DNA from: Curvularia sp. ZM96
Lineage: Eukaryota; Ascomycota; Dothideomycetes; Pleosporales; Pleosporaceae
Direction: 5' to 3'
DNA length: 64,000 nt
Assembly (NCBI GenBank): GCA_022457065.1
Contig: JAJGBQ010000003.1
Coordinates: 372,001-436,000, forward strand
The translations under genes were made by a program, and so were the position numbers. The notes under the pieces were generated by a model. It was not told the DNA's origin and did not search any database. It worked only from the letters and a program-made list of their open reading frames with translations. Shown one piece after another: positions 1 through 11,173 of this stretch; position 1 is the first letter of the stretch, and every line of letters starts with the position of its first letter.

Positions 1-751
1 AGAAACAGTCCGTTCTCAGTCATTGATTGGATTAGGGCGAACCTGTCCCATGGTATGGGAACAGATGAAACCACAGCACCCGCGTCCATCGTGGCAAGGT
101 AGGACTCGATGACGTCTTTCGGAACCTTTGGTGTCTCTTTTGCTATTGCGAATTCGTCTGATTTTAAATCCAGCGAGGGAAACTCGGCAATGCAGGAATT
201 TATCTGCTCAGGATGGTTCATGGAGAGTTGGACGCTTAGATAGCCGCCTTGATCACATATCAGTGGAATGCGGCCATGTCGAAAGGGATGGTATCTAGCT
301 TACCCGCACTTTCTCCTGCCGTCATTATCCTTGAAATATCCGGAATGACTTCTGGAAACGCCCCTTTCACAGTGTCCACCAAATGCGCATTGAGCCATTG
401 CCAAAAGTCCTCAATGTCTTCCATGATATCAAGCCCGTTAGCCTCGGGCAGGAGGCGGTAATTTGGGGTGACAATAATGGCAGCCTTTGAAACAGCCAGT
501 TCAGCCTGCCAAATAGGAAACCAGTCGGCAAATAGGCTGTCTCCCGTGACCTATAGATCTATCGTCAGTTTTTCTCTTTGTTCCTGACAATCATCTTCAC
601 TCACAAATCCACCCCCATGGAACCGCACAATTACAGGGTGCTTTCCCGCTGCGATGCCTCTCGGTACGAGAATATTGACCTTAATGGCATGACCTTTGAG
701 TATTTTGTAGTCCTCAGAAAGAATCTGGAAGGCTTCAAATTTGTTCTCCAT
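1..751 (-). CDS. Alpha/beta-hydrolase fold-3 esterase/lipase, 3' part missing at the window edge
   Basis: This is a hydrolase of the alpha/beta-hydrolase-3 (hormone-sensitive lipase-like) family, expected to cleave carboxylic esters. I see three exons on the minus strand: 751-605, 550-304 and 247 to beyond base 1, joined by introns of 54 and 57 nt (donors GTGAGT and GTAAGC). Exon 1 ends in the oxyanion-hole motif HGGGF. The second junction joins GESAG to GY, which rebuilds the nucleophile elbow G-E-S-A-G-G-Y. The segment IIVTPNYRLLPE between them is typical of the family. The catalytic Asp and His would lie beyond the window. There is no signal peptide, so a cytosolic enzyme is likely. The substrate cannot be told. 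Fungal members range from detoxification esterases to secondary-metabolite tailoring enzymes. Confidence 0.85.
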
Positions 752-1419
752 GTCTTAAATGCGTATAGCTGCTCTTTTCGGAGGCGGTTTACAATAGTGT
801 GGTGTGAAGGGGTTTCTTTTGGGTAAGCCGCAGGAGAGGGAACAACTACCTTAAATCAAGTGGTTTACACTGACCATATAAGCAAAAATGAGCTATACAA
901 CAAGATGCCGCTCCTGGAGCCGTGTCAGAACTACGACGGGGAGAGGTTGGCCGCTTAGAAATCAGAGGTTACCTTGTTTCAGCCCGTGAGGGGTTAAATC
1001 CATGTTAGGGAAGGGCGGCACAGCGATACGGCAAAGTTAAAACAACGATTTGGAGCTTTGAGAGGACTAGAAGAAAGCAAATTGAATGTAGAGAACGCGG
1101 ATATATTCCAGAATGAAATATTAATCTACTTACTAGTGTATATTGTTGACAAAACGTATTGCGTAAATGACCTAGGGAATAGGGTACTGTGTTTTATCAC
1201 ATGGGGTACGACATCGCGTGGCCTACAAAACGCGCGGTTCCACCTTCACCCCCCCTTGTAGCAGCTAGCTGTACCTTAGGGTACCATTGCCTAATGTAAT
1301 CAACTGCGTGAGATTAAAGGGGGGCTTGGACCTCCGGCAACTTTTTCCGGCAAAGCATCGGCATATTCTGACGTCCGAAGGTTCCGAAATGGAAAATTAG
1401 TCTCGTTAGTTCGCAAGTA
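752..1419. other. Gene-free interval upstream of the hydrolase
   Basis: No reading frame here has family-like content. The first few hundred bases must hold the promoter of the minus-strand hydrolase. I see no convincing TATA box and no repeat. Confidence 0.5.
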
Positions 1420-1960
1420 CGCAAGCAGGTATGTTAGCTATTTGAATTGAAAATTTCTGATTCTGTTTAATGTACTGTTACATGGGGTTGGGGCTATACT
1501 TGCCTAATCTTGGTCTAGGTTAGGGCGAGAAGGTTGATGTTGTAAATTATGCAATTACTTAGTACTTCATAGTTCAACAGATTTATAGATAATAACTTAT
1601 TATAAAATGTTAATTAATTCTAAGAGGGATAGAATAAATAGGTTTTGATCTACATAAGGGAAGTACTCAAAGAGTTAACTATAATAAAAGTAAATAATAA
1701 AACCTTTCTATCTTTACATCTTTATTACTTTGGGTCTAATTTTCTCTAGTATCGCTAATATTTATTACATATAGGGAGACTTAGAAGAATATTGTATCTC
1801 TAGACTTACTAGCCTCTCTTTATTAGTAGAAGAATAACTCTTAGTAGAAGGCTAAGTTAAATAACACTTTACCCCACAAAGGTTATTGTATAAATAGTAA
1901 CCTAAGTAGTTCTATTAACTACTCGTAGTTAGCAACTAGGGGAGAATCCTTCTGCGTGTT
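1420..1960. repeat. AT-rich block, probably a RIP-degraded repeat relic
   Basis: Base composition shifts sharply here. By hand count, bases 1561-1920 are only about a quarter G+C and very rich in TA and TAAT words, whereas the flanking genes are close to half G+C. No open frame survives. In Pezizomycotina such islands usually mark transposon copies mutated C-to-T by repeat-induced point mutation. The identity of the original element cannot be read. The block lies next to a decayed NLR gene. Confidence 0.55.
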
Positions 1961-2031
1961 ACTTGTAACATCGCGTCAATAAATATGCCATTAGTTTGAA
2001 GATGTATCTGCTCAACCCCTCCTACAGCTGG

Positions 2032-4741
2032 AAGTCTGCAATGAACATTATGTATTTAGCAAATAAGAGCTTGTTGTTGCATGTGATATTCACATCAGCG
2101 CCGTAGTGCTTAATGAGGTGGTGTAGGTGCAGCACACTCGAGAGGCTCTATGTGGAATGCCGGTCGGTAGGCAAGTGGGATATCTGGAGCAGAAAATAGC
2201 TCTATACTGCTCAATACTCGTATACCTTATTTGAGTTTGCGCTTACTGCAACGAGATAGCGCACAATGTCTAATAGATCAATCTCCCCGGTGAACCTGGA
2301 AGGACATATCCAACAATGCACAGTCTAACAAGGGTATTAGGGAGCTTAATGTTGAGATTCGCTTGCAGGCTCTGTTCCAGGGAGACTCGCGCACCCTTCT
2401 GGTTTGTATACCCGGAAAAAGAACTTCACGACGCTTTGCACTCGTTGTCCCCAATGGCGCTATCTCGATACTAGACAAAGTCTTGTTCTGTTTCTCGCGA
2501 GATGGTACCAATCAAGGCCCCGAATTCGTTAGTTACATCATGGCTTGCCGTCTTTGTCCGTATCTCTATTTCTCTGGCCTAGAAGAATGCTTTTTGTAGT
2601 AGTTGTTGCACAGGAACAGACTGATCTGTTAAGCGCCTTTGCGACAGAGGCATGGCCTTTGGTAGGACCAGATAGCTACGTAGTATAGACAACCTGCTAT
2701 TGAATCCAGATTTGTTCTTCGTAGCCAATGGCTTTTGCATGTCGTGTGTTCGAGAAAAGTCGTCCACTGTTCGATGCAAGAGGTCGCCTTGACAACCAAA
2801 GTATTCTGTGCCGGCAGGATCTTGTCGCGCTTCCAGAAGCGCCTTTGTTTGCCCGTTGAGCCGTCCTCGCATTCACTGATGCCGCCCACCTAGCTCTTAG
2901 TTATCCATGGGCTTCACTGGCTTTTGGAGTGCCGGTCGCCGTTCTCCATCTCCTTGTCGAGAAAGCTGTACGCCATCGGATTCAGCGACCTTGAGGTTGC
3001 GAGTGCAATCTGAAACCTGCGTGCCATGTGCTTTTGATAGATCTCATCAACCGAGTTGAGCATGTATCCGAAGACTTTCAAGTCCGTGGGCACTTGTCGT
3101 AGTTGTGAAAGGAGAAGGGCTATCGAATTGCCGTCTGAAAGACCCTTTAGCAGCGAATCCACGACAGTACCCACAGCGAAACTCCCTGAGGTTTCTTTCT
3201 TGATGACCTCTAGCAGTTCCCTGAAGCGTTCGTTCTGAGATGTGGAAAGTAGTCCCATAAACTACTCGTCAAAGCGATGTTTAAAATGGATTTTGATGTC
3301 CAAGTGAGTAAGATCTTAGAGACACAGCTTTCTGGTTATATCATGGCCGTAAGCGTCTTCATAAATGATTCGGGGTAAACTTGAAACACAGGTTTTGATT
3401 TTTGACAACTTTGTTAGATTATTCAGTACTTAGATGATGCCAATATGTCGACCGTCGTATACGTCTAGTCCATAAATGTAAAAAAGCTTGGTCGCCATTG
3501 CTTTATAGTTAGTGATTCGTCGCACTATACTTGACAGCTCTGAAATATCCAAAGACTTATGCTCTTGCATCTGGGCTTCGTACGAAGCCGTATCTTTAGG
3601 ATAAGCAAATTGGGTTACCTCTAGAAACTGCTAGAATACGTCGAAAAGCAACAAACGAAACAAATCTTTATGAGATTTTTGCGTCGTGCTTCCGACACTC
3701 TGAATACTTAGCGACGATGCACCGCTTAGGCTTTGCCCACAACTTCAGCGTCCCACGTGTCCACCGGTGATCCCACTTGTGCTTCTTCAGAGTTGATTTC
3801 CTAGACCATGGTTTTCCAGAAACTGGGAATATGCCATTTCTGTATGCAAACCAGTTGAGAAAGTAGATGGCGGGAAGAGAATACCTCAACATTTGCGATG
3901 TATATATAAACACTTAGTTAAGCGTTTGTTCATGTACTAAAGCAACATTGAGGTGCTGTGACTTCGTGGATTTGAGGTTCAAGTTGGAAAGAACCTTTTG
4001 GGACTTGATTAGATATTGACCTTCCTCTACCAAACTCGTAAGCGCGTCTCCGATGGCGTTCAGGTCTTCTGCCTTGATCGTTGATCCTTCTTGCGTCAAC
4101 ACAACTTGCACCTGCGTTGTGTCTACGGTCGTGCCGCTCGTTTATCACGAGAGACTATCTGACATCCATGTTTAATTGAGCTTCATACGAATGTTAGCTT
4201 CGTTCAATGCCTGTAGTTGTACATTGACCACAGAAGGTCGATCTCTAGATGCTATCAGTGTGACTCCCAGGTCTGATCTTATTTTGACTGTGGGGAAACT
4301 GGTTAACTAACCCCGGAGTACATGTGAGGCCTAGGCTCAGTTCCCGACGGTGGTTTTCCAGCCTTTTCTGCATCTCTTCAATCTTGCTCTTCTTCCACAC
4401 GCCCTGAATCGCTTACCAAAAGCTCCGACATGATCGATGATTAGTATTTGTTTTACCTGTAGCTTTTGTAAACTCGCTAGTAGTTCATTCACCGTGGTCC
4501 TGCAAGATGTTGCACGCTCCACAATGGTCTTCTCGCCAGAGGTGAGGGGTTGAGGGTTCGAGCCAAAATAGCATGTGGACAGCTGCCTGGTGGATGTGTC
4601 GAGATGATTGCTGGTACTCTCGATACCCAGGTAAGCGACTGACTGTCCTGTAATCGCTTCTGAGAACAATCTACAGGCAGAGTTGAGAAATTGTACAAGG
4701 TTGCTGGCAAGACCAATGGCTTTGAATGGATCTGCAATCAT
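2032..4741 (-). pseudogene. Decayed NACHT-type NLR-like (STAND NTPase) gene
   Basis: Fragments of one large fungal NLR-like protein run in order on the minus strand, broken by stops and frame changes. At 4741-4337 is an N-terminal domain beginning MIADPFKAIGLASNLVQFL. At 4111-3914 is the linker ending in VALVHEQTL. At about 3913-3670 is the P-loop region, which reads VSGKPWSRKST where the family has a GKPGSGKST-like loop. Near 3470 is the Walker-B region with YGLDVYDG followed by a stop. At 3258-2914 is the helical part (QVPTDLKVFGYMLNSVDEIYQKHMA..., MAYSFLDKEMEN). At 2872-2579 is a LLHRTVDDFSRTHDMQ-like segment, and near 2110-2032 a GADVNI piece recalls ankyrin-type C-termini. Functional homologues are intracellular STAND switches in non-self recognition and programmed cell death. 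The lost P-loop glycines and multiple stops make this copy non-functional. Confidence 0.8.
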
Positions 4742-5075
4742 TCTTAGGCATATATATCATGAGGTATGAGAGTCTTGATTTAGAACATACAAATGTAGTG
4801 AGATTTACTAAAGGGTACCTAGGGGTAGTGCTGTAGTCTAGATTAAGTATAGGTACCACGAAAACCGTTTATGTAAAGGCTGTGTAAAGGCTGTGTGCTG
4901 ATGTGCTGGCTAGGCTTTAGCGCGCCATTACGCACAACAAGCGGAGTAATAGACAGTGAAAACTAGCTTGTATTTCAAGCAGATCACCTAACCGATAGGA
5001 GTCAGCAGATCAGGCCTGATCTATACCCGCTTTTTGTCGGCCTGCATTCGGCATTCGGTGTTAGCACATTACATG
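4742..5075. other. Gene-free interval
   Basis: I see no gene here. A short direct duplication with an 11-base period lies at about 4872-4893. The interval separates the NLR remnant from the chitin-binding remnant. Confidence 0.4.
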
Positions 5076-5330
5076 TCACATACGTGCTAGAGAATGACTT
5101 GTAACTACTTGAGTGTTAGGAAAACAGCTATAATTCAAAGGCAGAATTAGAAAGGCGATGGGAGAGTTATAGAATTTGATACAATAGCCTTGAGCACAGC
5201 AACTCATAGAAGCACCGCAGTGTTGACCACTACGACAGTAATTTCTAGATGTGCTGCCGCAGATCCAGTCTGTTGATATGCCAGGAGAGCTCAAGAGGAT
5301 TTCCGGGGTTCTTGTGCTGTCTGAGCAGTC
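5076..5330 (-). pseudogene. Degenerate hevein-like (CBM18) chitin-binding remnant
   Basis: One minus-strand frame carries a cysteine-rich stretch, CGSTSRNYCRSGQHCGASMSCC followed by AQGYC in spaced form (STDW-CGST...C...CC...GYC). This resembles the hevein pattern seen intact in the neighbouring gene (DGRCG...TC.GS.FGDCC...GYCG). The frame has no clear start, lacks the full conserved cysteine spacing, and runs into ordinary sequence. It could be a remnant of a tandem duplicate of the downstream-numbered gene. Chance similarity is possible because the match is short. Confidence 0.35.
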
Positions 5331-5560
5331 GCTAAAAAGAGATCCGCGGGTACTCCTGTCGTAACTGTTAAAAGCCAGCTACTGTTATAAGCATCGCAAC
5401 AATCAGCAGGAGAAACTGTGGTTTTCCTCATATGAGATTATTATTAAGGTCTACTATACGTGGCGATATACTACTTGGCGCCTCCTAGCTACTAGAATCC
5501 AAAATGTTGACGACTCTTCCTCTTCCTATTCAACAATGAACCTAGATGTAGCTGATCCTT

Positions 5561-6217
5561 CTAGATGGGACAATCTCTCTCGGACACCGAGATGTAGTCT
5601 AATGGAAGCACTGGCGTGTCCCGATTGTATTTGACATTATAGAGGAAGCAGTTACGACCGTTAGCAAAGACAACAAATTTGCATTGGGACTGAGATCTGC
5701 AGATTGCAAGACACGAAGCGTCGTTGTCAGCGTTTTGAACGCCGGAGGCTAAGCTTCCGTCTTGGCCTGTGGCATAGCCTCTTTGGCTGCATACGAGAGG
5801 CTGAGGGGTAGGGGAAGGTTCTGGAGTAGGAGTAGGCTCAGGAGTTGGTTCAGGTGAGGGCTCGGGAGTAGGTTCAGGTGAATATACAACAGATGAAGAT
5901 GTAGTGCAAGGTGGTTTTACACCGGAGCATTTTCCATACAATGGATTGCATCCTTTGCCACAATAGTTACGATTGCCACCACAGTAACCTTGTTGGCTAC
6001 CCTCATGTCAGCCTTATACGCTTTTCATTGGCTATTCCAGAACTTATTTGCAGCAGTCTCCAAACTTGGAGCCCAGGCATGTCACGCCGTTCGCGCCGCA
6101 TCGACCATCTTCTGAGATTTCCGGCTGCGTACCATGTGCTGATACAGGATACGAAGCTCCTTGGACGACTGGTATAGTGGCGAAGGCCGCAAATAGCAAT
6201 GCGTTGATACTCCGCAT
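5561..6217 (-). CDS. Secreted chitin-binding (CBM18) protein with Pro/Glu linker and C-terminal Cys-rich domain
   Basis: The gene probably encodes a secreted chitin-binding protein acting on fungal or arthropod chitin outside the cell. Exon 1 starts at 6217 with a signal peptide (MRSINALLFAAFATIPVVQG) and the first half of a hevein-like domain (DGRCGANGVTCLGSKFGDCC). Exon 2, from about 6001, completes it (SQQGYCGGNRNYCGKGCNP). A low-complexity linker of PEPTPEPSPEPT-type units (about 5812-5880) follows. The C-terminus, to the stop at 5561, has five spaced cysteines and resembles a PAN/apple-like or WSC-like adhesion module. The intron acceptor (CTGAC branch, ATGAG) is good. No canonical donor keeps the frame, however: the expected position (6049-6042) reads AAATAAGT. 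The allele may therefore be mis-spliced or dead. The domain call is sure; the exon junction is not. Confidence 0.65.
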
Positions 6218-7020
6218 TTTTGATCGGTAATTAGAGATGGTAATGACAGTGAATATATAAAGACAAAGAACTCAAGCGAATGCGGGGCCTGCTATAACAA
6301 GGATTTGTGAGCAGTGGAGAGCTCGTTGAACAGAGGATGGGCCTCTTCTTATAGCCAGAACCCACCACAAGCCGAACACATACGGAACATTGTTTTTGAC
6401 TCGACTCAAAGACAACAAGCGACCGTGTATGGCTTCTGGCCCGATACCACGCTGGCTAGACTGAGTCTACAGCGACGCCAGGTGATAGATAGACAGCCAC
6501 ATTGAATATTTACTGCGTCGAATCCCATGTTGCGTTGAGTTAGAGCGAAACTAGCGCGATCTAAGATATGTGGAAATTGACGTGGCGCAAATCGCTAGTA
6601 CAACGCTTTGGCTCATCGCAACGTTAAGCCTAATGTGAACTCAACATTGTACCCCTATTTACGTCAGGCTCGGGAATGCCGAGATGGAACATGACTTGTT
6701 TTGTAACTCGCTTACACCTCTTGGATAGACTGCTTATATACAGGTGTACGGGTATTTTCAATCTCTTCTCTTTTCTCTGATGTGTATCTGCCCGGCGCCT
6801 CGCAGGGTCCAGTCCTAGCATGGTACGTACGCCCGGCATAACAATGTTTGGTTTGGTAACGTAAGAGTCGTACCTAAGATCATCTGCTATTATTGAACGA
6901 CAAGATGGATTTCTGATTTAAGAAAAACCGAACTTTTAGTTTCCAACCAGAACGCGGATGGAAAGGGAAGCCATGCTTATTACCGGGATCCGTAGAAGAA
7001 ACAAATGGTTGAAATTACTC
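6218..7020. other. Gene-free interval with promoter of the chitin-binding gene
   Basis: A TATA-like stretch on the minus strand at about 6253-6260 lies some 40 bases upstream of the chitin-binding start codon. The rest, up to the stop of the PRCC-domain gene, shows no supported gene. The open frames at 6314-6505 and 6630-6839 look like chance. Confidence 0.4.
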
Positions 7021-8280
7021 TCACCACCCATATCGGTTGCCTGCCTCTCGCTTGTTTCGGTGGCTGGCAGCAAAGTGATCCTCAAGGGCATCCTTCTGCG
7101 TGGTCGCCACATTGACTAGGCTACGGAGACTGTTCTTGCCGGTACCAGATATGGACTTGAGCGGGTTGTGTGCCACTGCTTCGCCCTGCTGTCGCAGCTT
7201 TTCGTTGTGAGCATACTCTTCGTCTGTGTTGAACTCGACAATCTTAGCGCCTGAGAAGTCTGGCCCACTGCGGCCTTTCTTGCCAAAGAGTTGACGACGT
7301 TCTGCTTCTGAGAGATTGAGCTCAGATGCAATATTTGTGAGTCCATTCGAAGCTAGTGCATTGGCAGATGGACCTGCATACTGAGTGGCCTGATTTACCG
7401 AATGCTGGTCAAAGGTCGCATCAGGTACTGGCGTGTCTTCGTCTTTCTCGACTCCATACAGTAATGGCTGGTATTCTGTGTCGGATGGCCCCTTGACTGC
7501 AGGCTCAGTGGTACTGGATACTCCAAAAAGGGAGACTTTTGGCTTGCGTGGTTTAGTTTCCACGACTGGTTGTGGAGAAGTCTGCACATCTGGGCGTGAT
7601 GTAATGGCTGCCTCTATGAGCGCAGGCGCGGGACGGGCTGCCACGGGCTTCTTCTTCTTTCCCTTACCGACAGACATGGGGACGAAACGCGGCGCGGCAG
7701 GTTTTGCTGCTTGCTGGGGCTCAGGCTCCACCTTGGTGTTTTGGGCTGATGATGCTGGTTCAACACGTGGTGTTGCTTGTGACTTTGGAGGCGGCAGGTT
7801 CAGCATAGCCCTAAAATCGTCCTTGTTCATAGGCTCCTTTTTGATTGGGTTTCCAGTCTCGTCGTACTCTTCAGTATCCGCTCTCGGTTCCCGCTTGAAG
7901 GCAGGCTCAGCACCAGTCTTTAGGTTAACGCCTGACGCGAGCCCCTTGCCTAATCCCCTGCTCCCGGACTTTGCGTCCTTGGCCGCCGCGACGGCATTCG
8001 CGTTGGGCTTCTTCGGTGCAGGCAGCATTGCATTGAACCCAGCGAATGAGTTGCCTCCGCCCAACCGCGGCTTTTTCGCAGGCGGCGCATCTTCCTGGAT
8101 ATCATCCCTATCCTGTCGCGACTGCGATGCGCCTGGGAGGTTGACCTTTATTCGTCCTGGATTCGATCGATCGACAACTTTTTGGAAAGTAGGCTTCGTG
8201 GCAGGCTTAGCAGCAACCTGGGGCGCAGCAGGTGCTTCACTATCGGATTCGGAGTCCGAGTAACCGGCGAGGAGATTCAT
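7021..8280 (-). CDS. PRCC-domain nuclear protein (mitotic checkpoint/splicing-associated)
   Basis: This single-exon gene encodes 419 residues. The N-terminus MNLLAGYSDSESDSE and the C-terminus (an ALEDHFAASHRNKREAGNRYGW-like segment) match the PRCC family, whose human member binds MAD2B and is found with splicing factors in the nucleus. The middle is Pro/Ala/Lys-rich and disordered (for example GKGKKKKPVAARPAP near residue 205), with several basic stretches that could serve in nuclear import. The start is supported by the acidic-serine motif at the very N-terminus. The gene is divergent from Sin1 across about 260 bases. A long open frame on the opposite strand (7433-8263) is a codon-composition shadow. 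Confidence 0.88.
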   Translation of the reverse strand: MNLLAGYSDSESDSEAPAAPQVAAKPATKPTFQKVVDRSNPGRIKVNLPGASQSRQDRDDIQEDAPPAKKPRLGGGNSFAGFNAMLPAPKKPNANAVAAAKDAKSGSRGLGKGLASGVNLKTGAEPAFKREPRADTEEYDETGNPIKKEPMNKDDFRAMLNLPPPKSQATPRVEPASSAQNTKVEPEPQQAAKPAAPRFVPMSVGKGKKKKPVAARPAPALIEAAITSRPDVQTSPQPVVETKPRKPKVSLFGVSSTTEPAVKGPSDTEYQPLLYGVEKDEDTPVPDATFDQHSVNQATQYAGPSANALASNGLTNIASELNLSEAERRQLFGKKGRSGPDFSGAKIVEFNTDEEYAHNEKLRQQGEAVAHNPLKSISGTGKNSLRSLVNVATTQKDALEDHFAASHRNKREAGNRYGW

Positions 8281-8541
8281 GACGTTGGGTAGGGTGCGGG
8301 CGGAAAGTCAAGGTTGAGAGAAAGAAGTGTCGTCGGAAGGTTGACGATGAGATCACCAATGCACGCGTCCAACGGGCGCCGCCGCGGCAGCCAAGCTAGG
8401 GTCCAGGCACGCATACGCTTCCCCACAGCCTCAACGCCCGCGTCTCTGCTGCTCATGGCGTTTTGTGATACCCGTCAGCTGGTCTGAGCACACTTTCACT
8501 TCCCTTCTCTTCTGACATGACGACATCCTGAGCCTTCCAAC
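8281..8541. promoter_or_regulatory. Bidirectional promoter between PRCC gene and Sin1
   Basis: These 261 bases separate two divergent start codons, so both promoters and both 5' leaders must be here. Repeated GCCGCCGCGGCAGCC-like and CTTCCCTTCTCTTC-like tracts are present, but no TATA box is clear. Confidence 0.6.
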
Positions 8542-11173
8542 ATGTCCCTCCTTCAAAACGAAGAGTAAGCTCGCATCCACAGCCGCAGCATTGCATATCC
8601 CAAGTAGCTGACGTTCGCAGTTTCGTGCTCTACCAGCTGCGCACTGCATACCTGGGCTCCATCAAGGATGGTGTGGGCGAACGTCTGATCAATGTCGACT
8701 CGAGTGTTCTGAACAATCCAGCATTCCGCGCTGCAGGCTGGGTCCCCAATGCGTCCGACATTAAACGCACCTATTCCCCACCCATTCCCACCGCCATCAC
8801 CTCGGAATACTTCCAGGCTCCGCGCTCGGCTGGCCTGAAGCCGCCCGAGGGCTTCGGCGACGATGAAGAAGAGGGAGGCATGGTCACAGGAGGTGGAAGC
8901 AACGACACAGTCGGACCTGCCTTGAATGCGAAGCGCAGGCGGCGTAAGGAGCAGCTGGAAGAGGACGACAGCAGCGATCTGAGCGACGAGAGCGATGACG
9001 ACGATGATGCGCAAAGGTAGGCGAATGCCATGCGCCGCAACTCCAAGACTAATTAGGTGCCAGACCAGCCAACCAGATCAAGTTCACCAAGATGCCTCTA
9101 CGCACCCGTTCCGGCTCGTCACCGATGCCTGGATCAGCTCTGCGCAACGAGCTTGCGGAGGTCGGAGAGGGACCTTCGCTCATGATCACGTCCCCATCAC
9201 GGCCGCCTGAGGAGCTTCCACGTAGATCGTCATTGCCCACAGTTGAGTCGTCCAAAGGAAGAGCTAGGCGAGACACCATTACCAGTAGTGAGATGTCGTC
9301 CGAAAATGAATTCGACAATACGTCCTTCAGAAAAAGGAGAGTCAATTCTCGAAAGGCCACTAGTGCAAGTCACATGCTTTCCCAGCGGAAAGATGAGCAA
9401 CCAGGCGAAGTTGGTGGTCGCTTGGAAGCCCTGGACGAAGGCGATGAGTCTGATGACTCTTTGACATCTGAATTCTCCGCCTCTGATGACAGTGCCTCTC
9501 TCATAGGTGCAGGCGGTGATCCTCTAAACTCATCTCCTGCAGGTGATCTTCCTACCATGCCTGATTTGACGCCTTTCCAAAACATGTCCCCTAAGAAGAA
9601 GAAGAACGAGCCAGTTCAACCTACCCTCCAGGCTCTACCTCCTCCACGACCAATCAGTTTTGTACTACCCGTGAGTGCCTTGACCCAAGCAATTCGGGCC
9701 AAGGAGCAGAAGCCATCCGACCCGCTGCAACGTTTTGCCATGTGGAATGCGGCCAGCGAGGCCCAACAAAACCCTCTGTTTATCAAGCTATATTGTCCAT
9801 TTTCTTCTAAGCCGTCCAAGCCCATAGAGTTGTTGATCAGGAAGTTCAATGACAAAGGAGAAGGGCCTACTGTGGCAGAAGCCATTGGATACGCCTTACA
9901 TCGATATCAGGAGGAGAAGCTGGAGCCGCCGTTGACAGCCGAACAACTGAATGTCAATAGATGGGTCATGCGCATGTACGACGATGGTGAGGTTGACGAC
10001 GAGTTCCCACCATTGACAAGGAACAAGCCACTCAAAGATTTTGCCTCTAACAATGCTCGCGGCATGCGACCTCGTGCGCGAGACAAGCCTTGGGATGAGT
10101 TCGCTCTTGTAGGAGCGACACAACGGGAGTTTGGCGAGAATGAGAAGCTCACACCCATTTACAGTCAAGAGGCTGCCAGTGCTGTTGCATCGCAAGGCGA
10201 TGGTAACGACGGACCTGAAGAGAGCGAGGAGAAGAAACCCGTGAAGCCTATTCCAAGCCGTGCTAAGAGCTTCCGTAATCCGATCACAGGTCCTTCTTTT
10301 GCGCCTACAGCGACACGAAAGGATACAAGCAATCTGGCCGATGTCCCAAAGGTTGCGCAGTCACATGCTGCGAGTCGTACCGGAGCCCCAAGAACTGTCA
10401 ATATTCACTTTACGGATGAGAACTTCAACACCAAACACTTTTCGTTGCCATGCACCACAGACACATATATTGCTGACCTGTTCGATCAAGTATGCCACGA
10501 TCTACAGCTAGAGAAGGGGCTCTATATACTCAAGGTAAGCGGCAGTACCACGGTGGCACCGCCAGATCGGACTGTAGAAGCATTGGATACACGCATGGAT
10601 CTCGACCTAGTGCGTCGGCGCTTTGTGGGTGATGGTGTCTTTGGACTGTCAGGCTCACCAGGCTCTTCATCACCCAATGCGCCACTCATCATCAGCACGG
10701 GTGGGGCACCAAAGAAGACCAAAAAAGGCGACCGCACACACGCAGCCGTCTCGGGTCAGGGTCTTCTCCACCCCCTCGCTCGCAACGGAGATTCGGGTGC
10801 CCTCGCCCTCACATCAACGAACTACTACCGTCGGTATGCCGTCCTCCGCAAACAGCCCATGTCGTTTGCATCATCCACATCGCGAATCATTGCCCTTGAT
10901 AACGAATACATCCACATCATGCCCGGCGAGTCCAAAACGGGCGCACGTGGCGGGTTTGGTATCGAAGGACAGGGCAAAACGACGACTGTGCATTTTAGCA
11001 GCGTAGTGGGCAGTAAGGTATCCAAGAAGCATCCCAAAATGTTCCGTGTCATTGTATTCAAGGAGAGGGAGACAAAGCGGTATGATTTTGAGGCGCAGAG
11101 TGTGGATGAGGCGGTGGAGATTGTGAGGGAGATTAAGAAGGGAGTCGAGAGGTTCCAGGAGGGTATTGTGTAG
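8542..11173 (+). CDS. avo1: TORC2 subunit Sin1/Avo1
   Basis: Sin1/Avo1 is the substrate-binding and membrane-targeting subunit of TOR complex 2. I read three exons, 8542-8564, 8621-9016 and 9064-11173 (2529 nt, 842 residues). The 23-nt first exon encodes MSLLQNE and joins to DFVLYQLRTAYLG, the conserved N-terminal Sin1 motif. An acidic stretch (DDSSDLSDESDDDDD) precedes exon 3. The CRIM domain lies at roughly residues 335-470 (ending in DDGEVDDEFPPLTR). A Ras-binding-like ubiquitin fold is at about 580-650 (RTVNIHFTDENFNTKHFSLP), and the PH domain at about 725-835 (YYRRYAVLRK to AVEIVREIKKG). The exon 2/3 join uses the acceptor GTGCCAG at 9063, because the nearer ATTAG breaks the frame. Assignment is firm. 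Confidence 0.95.

Noticed and set aside
5812..5880. Short regularly spaced DNA repeat resembling a CRISPR-like or minisatellite array
   Set aside because: It is the coding sequence of the PEPTPEPS linker in the chitin-binding gene; the units are contiguous and have no spacers.
7433..8263. Open frame of 276 codons on the plus strand
   Set aside because: It lies wholly opposite the PRCC-domain gene and its composition (Gly/Ala/Phe/Ser) is the complement of that gene's Pro/Ala/Lys codons.
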